In this document: positions 28,015 to 37,392 of the stretch, piece by piece
How the letters are laid out: each line of letters opens with the position of its first letter
How positions within the stretch are numbered: position 1 is the first letter of the stretch
Source of the DNA: Arthrobacter sp. ATA002
GTDB lineage: Bacteria; Actinomycetota; Actinomycetes; Actinomycetales; Micrococcaceae
DNA length: 64,000 bases
Direction: 5' to 3'
NCBI RefSeq assembly: GCF_026898095.1
Contig: NZ_CP114015.1
Coordinates: 2,170,001 to 2,234,000 of the forward strand
Translations under genes and position numbers: made by a program
Notes under the pieces: model-generated
Told to the model about the DNA's origin: nothing
Databases searched by the model: none
What the model saw: only the letters and a program-made list of their open reading frames with translations

Positions 28015-28863
28015 GTGCATGCAAAGATCCCAGCACCGGAACTGGTAGCCCGGCTCCATGCAGCCGGCTGTGTCTTTGCCATGGAGGAAGCAGCCCTGCT
28101 GACCCGCGAATCGGCCACTCCGGAAATCCTGGAGGAGAGGCTCAGGCGCCGCTGTGCCGGAGACCCGCTGGAACAGATCCTCGGCTGGGCGGGCTTCTAC
28201 GGACTGCGGGTTCCCATTGCACCTGGCGTGTTCATTCCCCGCCGCCGAACCGAGCTCCTAGCCGGCCGTGCTGTCGCTGAGCTTGCTGTCGCTGAGCTTG
28301 CCGTTGGCGAGCTTGCCGGACGGCCCCGACCCCTACTCATTGAGCTCTGCTGCGGCTCGGGCGCGGTGACCCTGGCGGTGGCCGCGCATACGGTGTCGCC
28401 GTTTGAGTCCTACGCGGTTGACATCCACTGCGCCGCAGTGCGGTGCGCCCGCCTCAACCTGGCCGGCACTGCCACGGTTCTGGAAGGTGATCTGTTCTCT
28501 CCGCTCCCTGTACAGCTGAGGGGCCGGGTCGACGTCGTCGTCGCCAACGCGCCATATATCCCCACCGGGCAGCTGGGCACCGTCCCGCGTGAGGCACGCG
28601 ACCATGAGCCGGCAGCGACGCTCGACGGCGGCACCGACGGCCTTGATGTGCTCCGGAGAATCATCACCCAAGCGCCGCAGTGGCTGCGCCGGAAGGGGTG
28701 CCTGCTGCTGGAATGCAGCGAGCGCCAGGCGGACGAAGTGGCGGCGGCCATAGCAGCCCATCACCTTGTCCCGGAAATCGTACGCAATGAGGTGACCGAC
28801 GCGACTGTCGCCGTCGGCCGGAAACAACCGGAAACACCCTGCACTTCGGAGCCGCCGGAATAG
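28015..28863 (+). CDS. PrmC/HemK-like methyltransferase
   Basis: A 282-residue protein with the HemK/PrmC layout: a helical N-terminal domain ending in GDPLEQILGWAGFYGLRVPIAPGVFIPRRRTE, then a SAM-binding Rossmann domain (LIELCCGSGAVTLAVAA). The catalytic NPPY of true release-factor methyltransferases is NAPY, so this is probably a paralogue with a related target. A 15-base unit is tandemly repeated at 28269-28298, with a diverged third copy to 28313, giving AVAELAVAELAVGELAG. Start is the GTG at 28015 (GAGAG upstream); GTG 28009 is an alternative. Confidence 0.8.
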   Translation: MHAKIPAPELVARLHAAGCVFAMEEAALLTRESATPEILEERLRRRCAGDPLEQILGWAGFYGLRVPIAPGVFIPRRRTELLAGRAVAELAVAELAVGELAGRPRPLLIELCCGSGAVTLAVAAHTVSPFESYAVDIHCAAVRCARLNLAGTATVLEGDLFSPLPVQLRGRVDVVVANAPYIPTGQLGTVPREARDHEPAATLDGGTDGLDVLRRIITQAPQWLRRKGCLLLECSERQADEVAAAIAAHHLVPEIVRNEVTDATVAVGRKQPETPCTSEPPE

Positions 28864-28903
28864 GGAAGACTGGTAGTTCGCACTCTCCAAAGGTGGAACC
28901 CCC

Positions 28904-29170
28904 TTGATCAATCTTCAACAGCACGACGACGGCTTCATGCGCATGGACCGGCATTTCCCCCGGTCCGCCTCCGTCAGCATCACCTTCACCGATGGAACCA
29001 CCGAGGTCATCACCGGCGCCCGGATCAATAAGGCGTACGACGACGCCCTGGCGGTTTTCCGCGAAAGGAACCACCTGGACGCCAAGGGATTCACCCGCAT
29101 CGAAAAGAAGCGGGTGCTGGACAACCATAAGATCAACTTCGTCCCCGTGCACCCCGGCATGGCGGAGTAG
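28904..29170 (+). CDS. conserved small hypothetical protein
   Basis: An 88-residue protein with a TTG start and a good ribosome site (AAAGGTGG, eight bases). Predicted mixed alpha/beta, basic C terminus (FTRIEKKRVLDNHKINFVPVHPGMAE). No recognisable domain. It follows the PrmC-like gene by 40 bases and may be cotranscribed. Confidence 0.55.
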   Translation: MINLQQHDDGFMRMDRHFPRSASVSITFTDGTTEVITGARINKAYDDALAVFRERNHLDAKGFTRIEKKRVLDNHKINFVPVHPGMAE

Positions 29171-29195
29171 ATCCGTCCAGCGGGCCGCAACGACC

Positions 29196-31682
29196 TCACT
29201 GCCCGCGGTTCTGCAGTGGGCTTTCCGCACCCGCCCGGGGCTGAGCGGACAGATGCCCGAGCATATGCCCCAGCAACTCCGGCACAATGGCCGGGTGGAA
29301 ATAGTGCCCCATCCCGGGAATGGTGACATGACGGGATCCCGGCACCGCAGCTGCAGTTGCCACTCCGCCGCTGGGATGCACGATGGGATCCCGGTCGCCG
29401 TGGATTACCAGGGTGGGAGCCGTGATCCGGGCCAGATCACGCGTGCGGTCCTGCGAGGCGTTTATGGCGCCAAGCTGGCGGGACCGTGCCACCCCGCCGT
29501 CCGGGAAAGCACCCCGGTCCCAGGCGATACCAGCCGCCTCGGTGTCGGCCGCTGTGTCAGCCGGGTAGGTTCGCCCGGCCAGGTGCCGCATCATGCCCAC
29601 CCGGGCCCGGATGAACTCTTCGCGTGAACGCGGCGGACGGGCAGCAAAACGCCGCTTGGTGGACAGTGTCGCAGCACCGGTTTTACGCGCACCGGTGGTG
29701 GAAATGATGGACGTCAGGGTCAGCGTCCGGTCCGGATGGTGGGCGGCCACCGACTGGGCGATCATTCCGCCCAGCGACATTCCCGCCACATGCGCCCGTT
29801 CGACACCCAAGTAATCCAGCAGACCGACGACGTCGCCGGCCATGTCTTCCAGCCGGTACGCTCCCGGAACGGGGCGGTCCAGCGCCTGCTGCACCAGTGT
29901 GGGGGTGGGGGTTGCCATTCTGCTGGAGCGGCCGGCGTCGCGGTTGTCCGGGCGGATTACCCGGTACCCGGCGGCGGTGAGTCCGTCAATGATCGACGCC
30001 GGCCAGGAGGTGAGATCCATGCCGAGTCCGGAGACGAGGACTACCGGCTCACCGCCGGCGGGACCGTCGATCCGGTAGCACACCCGAACACCGTTCCCCA
30101 GCGTGACAAAGCAGTCCCGGGCGGTAGCGGCGCTGTCCCCCGTGTCCGCGGCAGCCAACCCGTCCGGCCCATCCGGCCCGGAAAAGTGCAGATGTTCATC
30201 CACCAGCGCGCCCTTCTGCAAATCGCGGCGGTCGGCCAGGAAATTCATCGTCATCAGCCACGGTGCCTCAGTTCCCTGCCGGGGCAGGAACTCCAGGCTG
30301 CGCTGTACGTAACCGGCACCAAAATCCAGCAGCGGCCGGGTCTGCAGCCCCTCCGGTGCGACCGGCACCGCCGCGGTGTAGCCGTGATGGTCCATGTGGT
30401 CGAGCAACCGGGAAAACCAGCGGGTCAGGAGCCCAATTTTCAGTGTCCAGGACGCGTTGGTGTACCCGATGGCGAAGGCCATGTTCGGCACGCCGCTCAG
30501 CATGACGCCCCGGTACGCCACCCGCTCCGCCAAGTTCACGGGCCCCCCGTCGATCCGCAGTTCCATGCCGCCCAGGATCTGTACGGTGAAACCGGTGGCC
30601 GTGACGACGACGTCGGCCGGCACTTCCTGCCCCGAAGCCATCGTGACGCCGCGGGCGGTAAGGTCCGCAACCGCGCCCGTGACCATCCTGGACGAGCCGG
30701 TGCGCAGGGCGTCGAAGAAATCGCCGTCCGGCACGGCGCACAGCCGCTGGTCCCAGGGAGCGTAGGGCGGATTGAGGTGCGTATCCAGCTCAAAGCCCTC
30801 CGGCAGTGCCCTGCCCTGGATCGCCCGGATGACCCTGCGGGCTGCGCGCGGCCAGCGCTGGCAGAAACTCCAGATGGCACGCTGCCGTCGGGCGCTGACC
30901 TCGGCCATGATGCGTCCGGTGCGTTCTGGTCCGACGACGCGGCGCAGTCCGCGCGCCAGCGGATCCACTGCCGGGATTGGAAGGATATAGGAGGGAGTGC
31001 GCTGGATCATGGTCACCTGCGCGCCGCGTTCGGCGAGCGCCGGCACCAGCGTGACGGCCGTGGCGCCGCTGCCGATGACGGCTACCCGCTTTCCGGCCAC
31101 CTCAAGGTCCCCGGGCCAGTGCTGCGGGTGCACGATGGGGCCGGTGAAGCAGTGCGCTCCGGGAAGCTCCGGTGTATAGCCCTTGCCGTAGCCGTAATAG
31201 CCGGCGGCATTGAAGATCCAGCCGGCGGTGAGATTTCGAAATTCTCCGGTGCCCACAGGTTCGCCCCGGGCACCGTCCGGGCCGGCCACGGGAGTCCTGG
31301 TCAGCTCGACCCGCACGTTCCAGTGGGAGCTCCTGCTGGACCAGTCCGCTGAGACCACCCGGTGGTGGTAGCGGATGAGGCGGTCCACCCCGTACTCGGC
31401 CGCTGTTTCTTCCAGGTACCGCAGGATGCTCGGCCCGTCCGCAATGGCCTTCTCCTCCAGCCAGGGACGGAATCCGTAACCGAAGGTGTACAGGTCCGAG
31501 TCGGAACGCACTCCCGGATAACGGAAGAGGTCCCAGGTTCCGCCGGCCCGGCCCCTCGTTTCCAGCAGGGCAATGGAGCGGCCGGGATGGTCGGTAACCA
31601 TGGTGCAGGCAGCACCGATGCCGCTCAGCCCGGCACCAATGATCAGCACGTCCAGGTGTTCCATGGTCTCTCCGGATGCCAT
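29196..31682 (-). CDS. Baeyer-Villiger-type monooxygenase fused to alpha/beta hydrolase
   Basis: An 828-residue two-enzyme fusion. Residues 1-500 are a flavin monooxygenase: GAGLSGIG, RGRAGGTWDLFRYPGVRSDSD, the type I Baeyer-Villiger fingerprint FTGPIVHPQHWP (F-x-G-x3-H-x3-W-P) and a second nucleotide loop GSGATAVTLV. After an Asp/Gly linker, residues about 540-815 are an alpha/beta hydrolase with nucleophile elbow GMSLGG, acid in HGDRDPIVHP and His in GMGHYFHP. The pair suggests ketone to ester oxidation followed by ester hydrolysis in one polypeptide (inference). No frameshift; the linker is continuous. Start ATG 31682 has GGGGAGC five bases before; ATG 31664 is an alternative. Substrate unknown. 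Confidence 0.9.
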   Translation of the reverse strand: MASGETMEHLDVLIIGAGLSGIGAACTMVTDHPGRSIALLETRGRAGGTWDLFRYPGVRSDSDLYTFGYGFRPWLEEKAIADGPSILRYLEETAAEYGVDRLIRYHHRVVSADWSSRSSHWNVRVELTRTPVAGPDGARGEPVGTGEFRNLTAGWIFNAAGYYGYGKGYTPELPGAHCFTGPIVHPQHWPGDLEVAGKRVAVIGSGATAVTLVPALAERGAQVTMIQRTPSYILPIPAVDPLARGLRRVVGPERTGRIMAEVSARRQRAIWSFCQRWPRAARRVIRAIQGRALPEGFELDTHLNPPYAPWDQRLCAVPDGDFFDALRTGSSRMVTGAVADLTARGVTMASGQEVPADVVVTATGFTVQILGGMELRIDGGPVNLAERVAYRGVMLSGVPNMAFAIGYTNASWTLKIGLLTRWFSRLLDHMDHHGYTAAVPVAPEGLQTRPLLDFGAGYVQRSLEFLPRQGTEAPWLMTMNFLADRRDLQKGALVDEHLHFSGPDGPDGLAAADTGDSAATARDCFVTLGNGVRVCYRIDGPAGGEPVVLVSGLGMDLTSWPASIIDGLTAAGYRVIRPDNRDAGRSSRMATPTPTLVQQALDRPVPGAYRLEDMAGDVVGLLDYLGVERAHVAGMSLGGMIAQSVAAHHPDRTLTLTSIISTTGARKTGAATLSTKRRFAARPPRSREEFIRARVGMMRHLAGRTYPADTAADTEAAGIAWDRGAFPDGGVARSRQLGAINASQDRTRDLARITAPTLVIHGDRDPIVHPSGGVATAAAVPGSRHVTIPGMGHYFHPAIVPELLGHMLGHLSAQPRAGAESPLQNRGQ

Positions 31683-31824
31683 TTTTGCTCCCCGCTGTCG
31701 TTGCCGGTACGCCTTTATGCTGCTGAGACCGAGACTAGCGGACCGGTCCGACATTCAATGCCCGCGCCCGGACCTGCCCGTTTACGGCGTCAAGCGAATT
31801 ATCACGTCGCCCGTCCCCTACGCT

Positions 31825-32451
31825 ATGAGGATGTCCGCCGCCGTAATCCGCCCCTATGACCCAGCATGGCCCGGCCTCGCCGCCGCATGGCTGCACAGGA
31901 TTCAAACATCGTGCGCCGGGCTGAATGGCAGCCCGTCCTTCCGCTACGAGCACATCGGGTCTACCGCTGTTCCCGGACTCGCAGCAAAACCGATCATCGA
32001 CCTGCAGATACTGACCACCCCGCTGCCCGCCGCACACGAGCTGGAACGGGCACTGGTACCTCTGGGCTTTGCTATCTCTACCGGATCCCGGCCCGATTCT
32101 CCCGGGGTGTACTTTGATACTCCCCGCCCGGACACGGACCAGGACCCGGAAAAACACCGGAAGCACCTCTTCTTCACCCCCGGACCCCAGGACGGACCTG
32201 CAGTGATCCTGCATGTACGACGCCGGGACTCACCCTTCGGGAAGTACGTCACCACATTTCGGGACTGGCTGCGTGCCAGCCCGGATGAAGCCCGCAGCTA
32301 CGAGGCGGTGAAACGATCCCTTGCGGCGCAGCTCGGTTCGGCGGCCGACTATGACGGCTACACCCGCGCCAAAACAACGTTTCTCGACGACGCCCACGCC
32401 CGGCTGGTCCGGTGGGCGGCCAGCAAGGGTGCCCCGGAACACTGCGCCTAG
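31825..32451 (+). CDS. GrpB family protein (UPF0157)
   Basis: A 208-residue GrpB/UPF0157 protein with the diagnostic FRYEHIGSTAVPGLAAKPIIDLQI near residue 40, part of the nucleotidyltransferase-like fold. The function in most bacteria is unproven. ATG 31825 or 31831 both fit; neither has a strong ribosome site, and TACGCT just upstream would suit a leaderless transcript. It is divergent from the monooxygenase gene. Confidence 0.87.
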   Translation: MRMSAAVIRPYDPAWPGLAAAWLHRIQTSCAGLNGSPSFRYEHIGSTAVPGLAAKPIIDLQILTTPLPAAHELERALVPLGFAISTGSRPDSPGVYFDTPRPDTDQDPEKHRKHLFFTPGPQDGPAVILHVRRRDSPFGKYVTTFRDWLRASPDEARSYEAVKRSLAAQLGSAADYDGYTRAKTTFLDDAHARLVRWAASKGAPEHCA

Positions 32452-32466
32452 TTCATTCCGCGTGCG

Positions 32467-33567
32467 TCAACGGCCCAGGAGCCGGCCAAGGAACCGGAAA
32501 CAAAGCTCATCCGCGGGATCCAGTGTGCTGCCGGAAGCCGCCGTCGAAAGCACATACCGGTCGTGCAGGTTCACTGCGTTGCACGCGTGGTTCGGCGCGA
32601 CCAGCACCCGGGTGCCCAGAGCAGGCAGCGGCCCGGACATTTCCACCGTGGCGTGATGCTCCGAGGCCGCCGTAATCCGGGCATCGGGAAACTCAAGCAG
32701 CCGCCCGTGGCCGGTGGTCCAGGCCGGCCGGTCGGCACCCAGCGATTTCGTTCCGGAGTCCAGGATGACCCGCCCACCGGCTTTGGAGACGACGGTGGCC
32801 ACCACGCTGAGGGCGATGTCTTCGAGACCGCAGACGCCCAATTCCAGCTGCTGTGCGTCATTGAAAACATAGACTCCGGGCCGGATGTCCGTGAGCACGG
32901 ACCGGGCGTAGGCCGCGGAAGGGCTGGACCGGGCGTAGGCCGCGGAAGGGCTGGACCCGCCGCTGGCCAGCTCCGCCGGAACACCGGCAGCCTGAATGCG
33001 GTCCAGGGCGGCGGCGAGCGCCAGGCGTTCGTCGTCGGCCGCCAACGTCCCCTGCCCCGGAGCGTAGCTGTGGCCGGGAAAGGTGGACACACCCGCCACG
33101 GCCAGCCCCAGGGCGCTCACCTGTGCGGCGAGTTCCCCGGCTGCCGCCGGCCGGCATCCGCTGCGGTGGTGGCCCGAATCGACTTCGATCATCACCTCCG
33201 CGGGGATCTTGAACCGCGCCAGCTGCTGGGCTGCCGGCAGGGAATCGACGCCGATGCGAAGCTGCGTCTGGGATGCCACGGCCTGAAGCCGCCGCGCCCG
33301 GTCCCCGGTGACCCAGAGCGGATACGCGATGAACAGCCCGGGAACACCGAGTGCCGCAAAAACTTCCGCCTCCCCCACAGTGGCGACCGTCAGGCCCGCC
33401 GCACCGGCGTCGAGCTGCCGCCGGGCAACTTCGCGCGACTTGTGCGTCTTGGCGTGCGGCCACAGGCTCAGTCCGCGGGCAGCGGCGGAACGGGCCATAT
33501 TCCGGATGTTGGTTTCCAGGACGGCAGGATCCAGCCTCAGGTAGGGGGCATCCAGATCGGTGTTCAC
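32467..33567 (-). CDS. DSD1-like PLP enzyme (D-serine dehydratase/D-threonine aldolase type)
   Basis: A 366-residue fold-type III PLP enzyme. The PLP Lys lies in LWPHAKTHKS (about residue 40); the C-terminal domain has PNHACNAVNLHD, whose His and Cys match the zinc site of eukaryotic-type D-serine dehydratase. These enzymes deaminate or split D-beta-hydroxy amino acids. A perfect 27-bp tandem duplication (32901-32954) adds nine residues (SSPSAAYAR twice) in a surface-type loop. GTG start has GGAAGGA four bases upstream. Exact substrate unproven. Confidence 0.85.
   Translation of the reverse strand: MNTDLDAPYLRLDPAVLETNIRNMARSAAARGLSLWPHAKTHKSREVARRQLDAGAAGLTVATVGEAEVFAALGVPGLFIAYPLWVTGDRARRLQAVASQTQLRIGVDSLPAAQQLARFKIPAEVMIEVDSGHHRSGCRPAAAGELAAQVSALGLAVAGVSTFPGHSYAPGQGTLAADDERLALAAALDRIQAAGVPAELASGGSSPSAAYARSSPSAAYARSVLTDIRPGVYVFNDAQQLELGVCGLEDIALSVVATVVSKAGGRVILDSGTKSLGADRPAWTTGHGRLLEFPDARITAASEHHATVEMSGPLPALGTRVLVAPNHACNAVNLHDRYVLSTAASGSTLDPADELCFRFLGRLLGR
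32901..32954. repeat. 27-bp perfect tandem duplication
   Basis: Two identical 27-base copies (32901-32927, 32928-32954) inside the DSD1-like gene keep the reading frame and repeat nine residues. Either a recent slippage event or an assembly duplication. Confidence 0.95.
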
Positions 33568-33773
33568 GGGGTCCTTCCCAGCGGCAGTCGCGGGTTCACC
33601 ATGCAGTACTTATCACGGCAGGCAGTTTCCCCATTGAACACCAGCACTGTCCCACGCCGGTAACGGCACCTTCCCCAAACCGGCACGCGCAGCCTCCACC
33701 CTCCCGCAGCATCCGGGACGCCTCTACCGTTGGGAGATGGACAACTGCTCCGGCTCTCTCCCCGGCGGCTGAA

Positions 33774-35405
33774 GTGCTGGCCTCCGAACTCGTCGTGATC
33801 CTGGCGGCGGCCGTCCTGCTCTGCACGCTGGCCGCACGGCGCACGGGGCTGCCGTCGCCGGTGCTGCTATTGGTCTGCGGCATTGGGCTGGGCTTCATTC
33901 CGGCACTGGCGGAGGTGGAGCTGCCGCCCGAAGCCGTGCTTTTCCTGTTTCTGCCGGCGCTGCTGTTCCGGGAGAGCATAACCACATCACTGCGCGAGAT
34001 CCGCAGCAACCAGCGCGGCATCGTCCTGATGGGAACCGCCCTGGTGGTGGCCACCGCCTGGGCGGTCGCCGCCGCCGCCCACGCGCTCGGTCTGCCCTGG
34101 GGGCCGGCGTGGGTTCTGGGTGCTGCCATCGCGCCCACGGACGCCACCGCCGTCGGCGCCCTGGCACGTGTCCTCCCGCACCGCTACGTCACGCTGCTGC
34201 GCGCGGAAAGTTTGATCAATGACGGCACCGCGCTGGTCATTTACGGGGTGGCGGTCGGAATTACGGCCGGCACGGAGCAGCTCAGCGCCCTGGATGTTTC
34301 CGGGCTGTTCCTGCTCGCGTACGCAGGCGGCATCGCTGCCGGCCTGGCAACCACGTGGCTCAGTTTCCGGGCCCGGCGGTGGGTGCAGGACCCCCTGCTG
34401 GGCAACGTCGTGACCATCCTGACGCCCTTTACCGCTTTTGTCCTGGCGGAAGTCATCAACGCCTCGGGGGTGCTGGCCGTCGTCGTGGCGGGACTGGCGA
34501 TGAGCCAGGCCGGTCCGCGGATTATCCGGGCCGACACCCGGCAGCAGGGGCAGGCATTTTGGTCCCTGACCACGTTCCTGCTCAATGGAGCCCTGTTTAT
34601 CCTGGTGGGGCTGGAGCTGCCGCGGGCCGTCAGCGAGCTGCCCGGCCGGCAGCTGGCGCAGGGCATCGTGCTGGTGGCGGTGGTAACCGTGGTGATCATC
34701 GCCGTCCGGCTCGCGTATCTGTTTGCCGACGCCTCCCTGCTCCGGCTGTTCAGCCCACGCGCACGACGGCGGACGCAGCAGCCGGGCAACCGCACCTGGG
34801 TGGTGAGCGGGATGGCGGGCTTCCGCGGCGCCGTGTCACTCGCCGCAGCGCTGGCGACCCCGCAGCACACCGCCTCCGGCGCGCCTTTTCCCTACCGGGA
34901 CCTGATCATCTTCGTGGCAACGGGCGTCATCATCCTGACACTGGTGGCGCAGGCTCCCCTGCTGCCCGTCGTCGCGCGCTGGGCCAGGCTGCCGCTGGAT
35001 ACCGCCCGCCAGCAGGAAGAACAGCACCTTGCGGAAACCACGGCCGTGGCGAATGCCTTGGAAGCACTGCCTGATGTTGCCGCAGAGCTGGGGACCGACC
35101 CGGTTGTCGCGGATGAGGTCCGCACCGAATACGAACGCAGGCTGGCCACGCTCAACGCACTCCGCGACGGGGACCAAGGGGACGACGACGGCGTCCGCCA
35201 CCTTGCGCGCGCCGCCCAGTACCGGGACCTGGGTCTGGCGCTGCTGGCCCTGAAACGGAGCACCGTTATCCAGCTGCGGGACGAGCGGCAAATCGACGAC
35301 GCCGTCCTGCTGCGGGTGCAGGCGGCACTGGATGTGGAGGAACTGCGGCTTGCCTCCCGCCGTAACCCCGGGGACGACGGCGGCGAGGGCGAAGCGGGGG
35401 CCTGA
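33774..35405 (+). CDS. CPA1-family Na+/H+ antiporter
   Basis: A protein of about 543 residues with 11-12 membrane helices of the CPA1 NhaP/NHE family: LPSPVLLLVCGIGLGFIP, PALLFRESITTSLREIR, GAAIAPTDATAVGALARVL, ESLINDGTALVIY (the conserved ND acid pair region), FRGAVSLAAALATP, and a 130-residue cytoplasmic tail. It exchanges Na+ or K+ for protons. The start is uncertain: no ATG in frame; GTG 33774 gives a normal N terminus, while ATG 33738 lies in another frame and stops after 12 codons. Confidence 0.85.
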   Translation: MLASELVVILAAAVLLCTLAARRTGLPSPVLLLVCGIGLGFIPALAEVELPPEAVLFLFLPALLFRESITTSLREIRSNQRGIVLMGTALVVATAWAVAAAAHALGLPWGPAWVLGAAIAPTDATAVGALARVLPHRYVTLLRAESLINDGTALVIYGVAVGITAGTEQLSALDVSGLFLLAYAGGIAAGLATTWLSFRARRWVQDPLLGNVVTILTPFTAFVLAEVINASGVLAVVVAGLAMSQAGPRIIRADTRQQGQAFWSLTTFLLNGALFILVGLELPRAVSELPGRQLAQGIVLVAVVTVVIIAVRLAYLFADASLLRLFSPRARRRTQQPGNRTWVVSGMAGFRGAVSLAAALATPQHTASGAPFPYRDLIIFVATGVIILTLVAQAPLLPVVARWARLPLDTARQQEEQHLAETTAVANALEALPDVAAELGTDPVVADEVRTEYERRLATLNALRDGDQGDDDGVRHLARAAQYRDLGLALLALKRSTVIQLRDERQIDDAVLLRVQAALDVEELRLASRRNPGDDGGEGEAGA

Positions 35406-35419
35406 GCCCACTGTGCGCC

Positions 35420-36255
35420 TCACCCGCGCACCCGCCTCCCGGCACGGGGAACGCCGCGGCTGCAGACCTCCCGCCACAGGATCGGCCACAGGGTGGGTGG
35501 AACATCGCGCGGCAGGCACCCCCGCGGAATTCCTGCCGCCGCCAGCGCCGAACGCGCCGTGCGGGGCCCGCCCAGCACTCCGGCGAGGACAGCTTCGAGG
35601 CCGGAGCCGGGACCGGTGAACACGTCCTTGACGAACCGCGAATAGCACGTCCGGTCCCCCGGTTCGACCAGCGGAACTGGACGCCGCTGCACCGTCAGGA
35701 CGCCGCCGTCGACCCCGGGCTGCGGCCGGAAGCCGCTGGCCGGCACGCGGCAGTGCAGCGCGAACTCGAACCAGGGAGCGCTCTGGGCCGTGAGCATGGT
35801 GCCGCCGCCCACGCCGGCGCGCTTGCGGGCCACCTCCCACTGGGTCAGCAGCACGGCGTCCTGCCACTGGCCGGACGCGAGCAGCCGCCGCAGGATGGGC
35901 GTGGTGAGGTGGTACGGAATGTTGCCGGCAATAATGCGCCGGTCCAGCGGCACCGACAGGGCATCAGCCTGCAGGACGACGACGCCGGGCGTCGCCGGCG
36001 CGAGCCGGCGCCGAAGCCGCGCGACGGAACGAGGATCGATGTCCACAGCCAGCAGGTCCCGGCCCAGCCGGGCGAGCTCCAGGGTGAGGGCCCGCCGCCG
36101 GCGCCGATCTCGAGGACGCTGCCCTCGGCCGCCCGCACCAGGTTCACCATGGTCCGGATGGCGGGGCGGTGGATGAGGTGGTTCTGGCCGAGTTCGTGCC
36201 GGCCGCCAACAGAACTAGTAGAACCAACAGAGCTAAGAGATGGGTACGCTTCCAT
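35420..36255 (-). pseudogene. erm: Erm-type rRNA adenine N6-methyltransferase (frameshifted)
   Basis: An rRNA adenine methyltransferase, about 278 residues when repaired. First frame: RHELGQNHLIHRPAIRTMVNLV and VLEIGAGGG; after one missing G at 36088-36093 the second frame continues LTLELARLGRDLLAVDIDPRSVARL, then catalytic NIPYHLTTPILRRLL and the C-terminal FRPQPGVDGGVLTVQRR. The HELGQN opening fits Erm proteins, which methylate A2058 of 23S rRNA and give macrolide-lincosamide-streptogramin resistance, better than KsgA. ATG 36255 has GGAG five bases upstream. A tandem duplication in the leader (36347-36385) could be regulatory. Confidence 0.8.
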
Positions 36256-36346
36256 GAGCGCTCCAGTCGTCGGAGACGGAGCACCCTTTCGGCGGGGCAG
36301 GCCTCACCGTCCGGGCGCGGGGGCATCCGGAACGACGGCGCACTAA

Positions 36347-36385
36347 CCGCGGGGCTAAGACTCAGGCCGCGGGGTAAGACTCAGG
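36347..36385. repeat. tandem duplication upstream of erm
   Basis: CCGCGGGGCTAAGACTCAGG (36347-36366) is followed directly by the same sequence lacking one C (36367-36385). It lies 92 bases before the Erm start. Confidence 0.85.
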
Positions 36386-36526
36386 CAGTGCGCGCCGTCA
36401 GTGACGGCGAACGCGGACCGCCTTGATGCAGGAACGCACAAACAGAGATGTCAGAGGCATGCCATGAGGGTACGCCTTATTGCTCTTCCGCGGGAGGGCT
36501 GCTGCGCCCTGTGGTTCGGTCCTGGC

Positions 36527-37344
36527 TCATGATCCCCAGCACAAAAAGCGTGGTTCCGAACACCACGGAGGTGATCCCCCTGCCGTCGGCCGGTTTGAAG
36601 TGGCGCCGAGCAACACGGTCGTTTGCGATCCTGCGTGTAGAAACCCTGCACTAAGTGCGGTTCGGATGGACGCGGTGTTGTCTGTTCTGGCACGCCACTG
36701 CGGGATAAGTCCAGATTCGGCCGCGTGATTCACGGCAATCGAAACAGCGGTAGCCGCATGTCCCTGCCCGCGCTGGTTCGGAGCAGTGAGGACGCCCATG
36801 TGCGCCAGGGTGTCTTCCCATACGTCGTAACCGGATCCGGCCAACGGACACGGCGCCGGGCTTTCGTTTCCGAGCAACACAAACGTCTTCCCCATCTCGC
36901 TCAGGCCCACTTCGGTCAGGTCTTCCCGAGAGCAAACGTGCTCCAGAGCAACTGCGTGCTCCGAAGCACGGCTCATGATTGTGGCCGCGGGAACCGGGAC
37001 GCAGGGAACCGGGTCACGGAAATAGAGCCAGGCTTCCCCAATGGCTGACCGCCACGCGGCTGGCTGCTCTCCAGCAGTTGCGCGTGGCTCGTTAGTTCCT
37101 TGTCAGTGAAATCCCGGGCGGCTGTGATCGCCCACCCGGGCCCCACCACAATCCCAACCCCGAACAACGAAACAAACATGACCACTGAACTGTCGTTCTT
37201 CTCCCGATAAATTCGAGTGCCCCTCGCGGCCAAGGATTCCGGCGGGACACCGATAATGCGCGCCCAGGCAGTCCGAATGGTCAGGACAGTCTCAGGAAAC
37301 AGGGCATCCTCGGGGTTCTGGACAGCGCCGGGATTCTGCTTCAT
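36527..37344 (-). pseudogene. GNAT family N-acetyltransferase (frameshifted)
   Basis: A protein of about 272 residues split by one frameshift. The first frame runs MKQNPGAVQNPEDALFPETVLTIRTAWARI to SSQPRGGQPL; adding one base to the CCCC at 37036-37039 continues GEAWLYFRDPVPCVPVPAATIMSR into the second frame, which carries the acetyl-CoA site MGVLTAPNQRGQGHAATAVSIAVNHAAESG and NTASIRTALSAGF. The R/Q-x-x-G-x-G/A loop (QRGQGHA) supports GNAT membership. Substrate unknown. Confidence 0.75.
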
Positions 37345-37392
37345 GTACGGACTCTATCCGAACCAGTCAACGCTGGTTGGAGGCCCCGGCAG

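Noticed and set aside
35420..36255. KsgA (16S rRNA dimethyltransferase) assignment
   Set aside because: The N-terminal HELGQNHL segment and C-terminal layout fit Erm better, though only a phylogeny would settle it.
36448..36728. Short plus-strand frames opposite the GNAT gene
   Set aside because: No ribosome site, no family features, and fully overlapped by the acetyltransferase.
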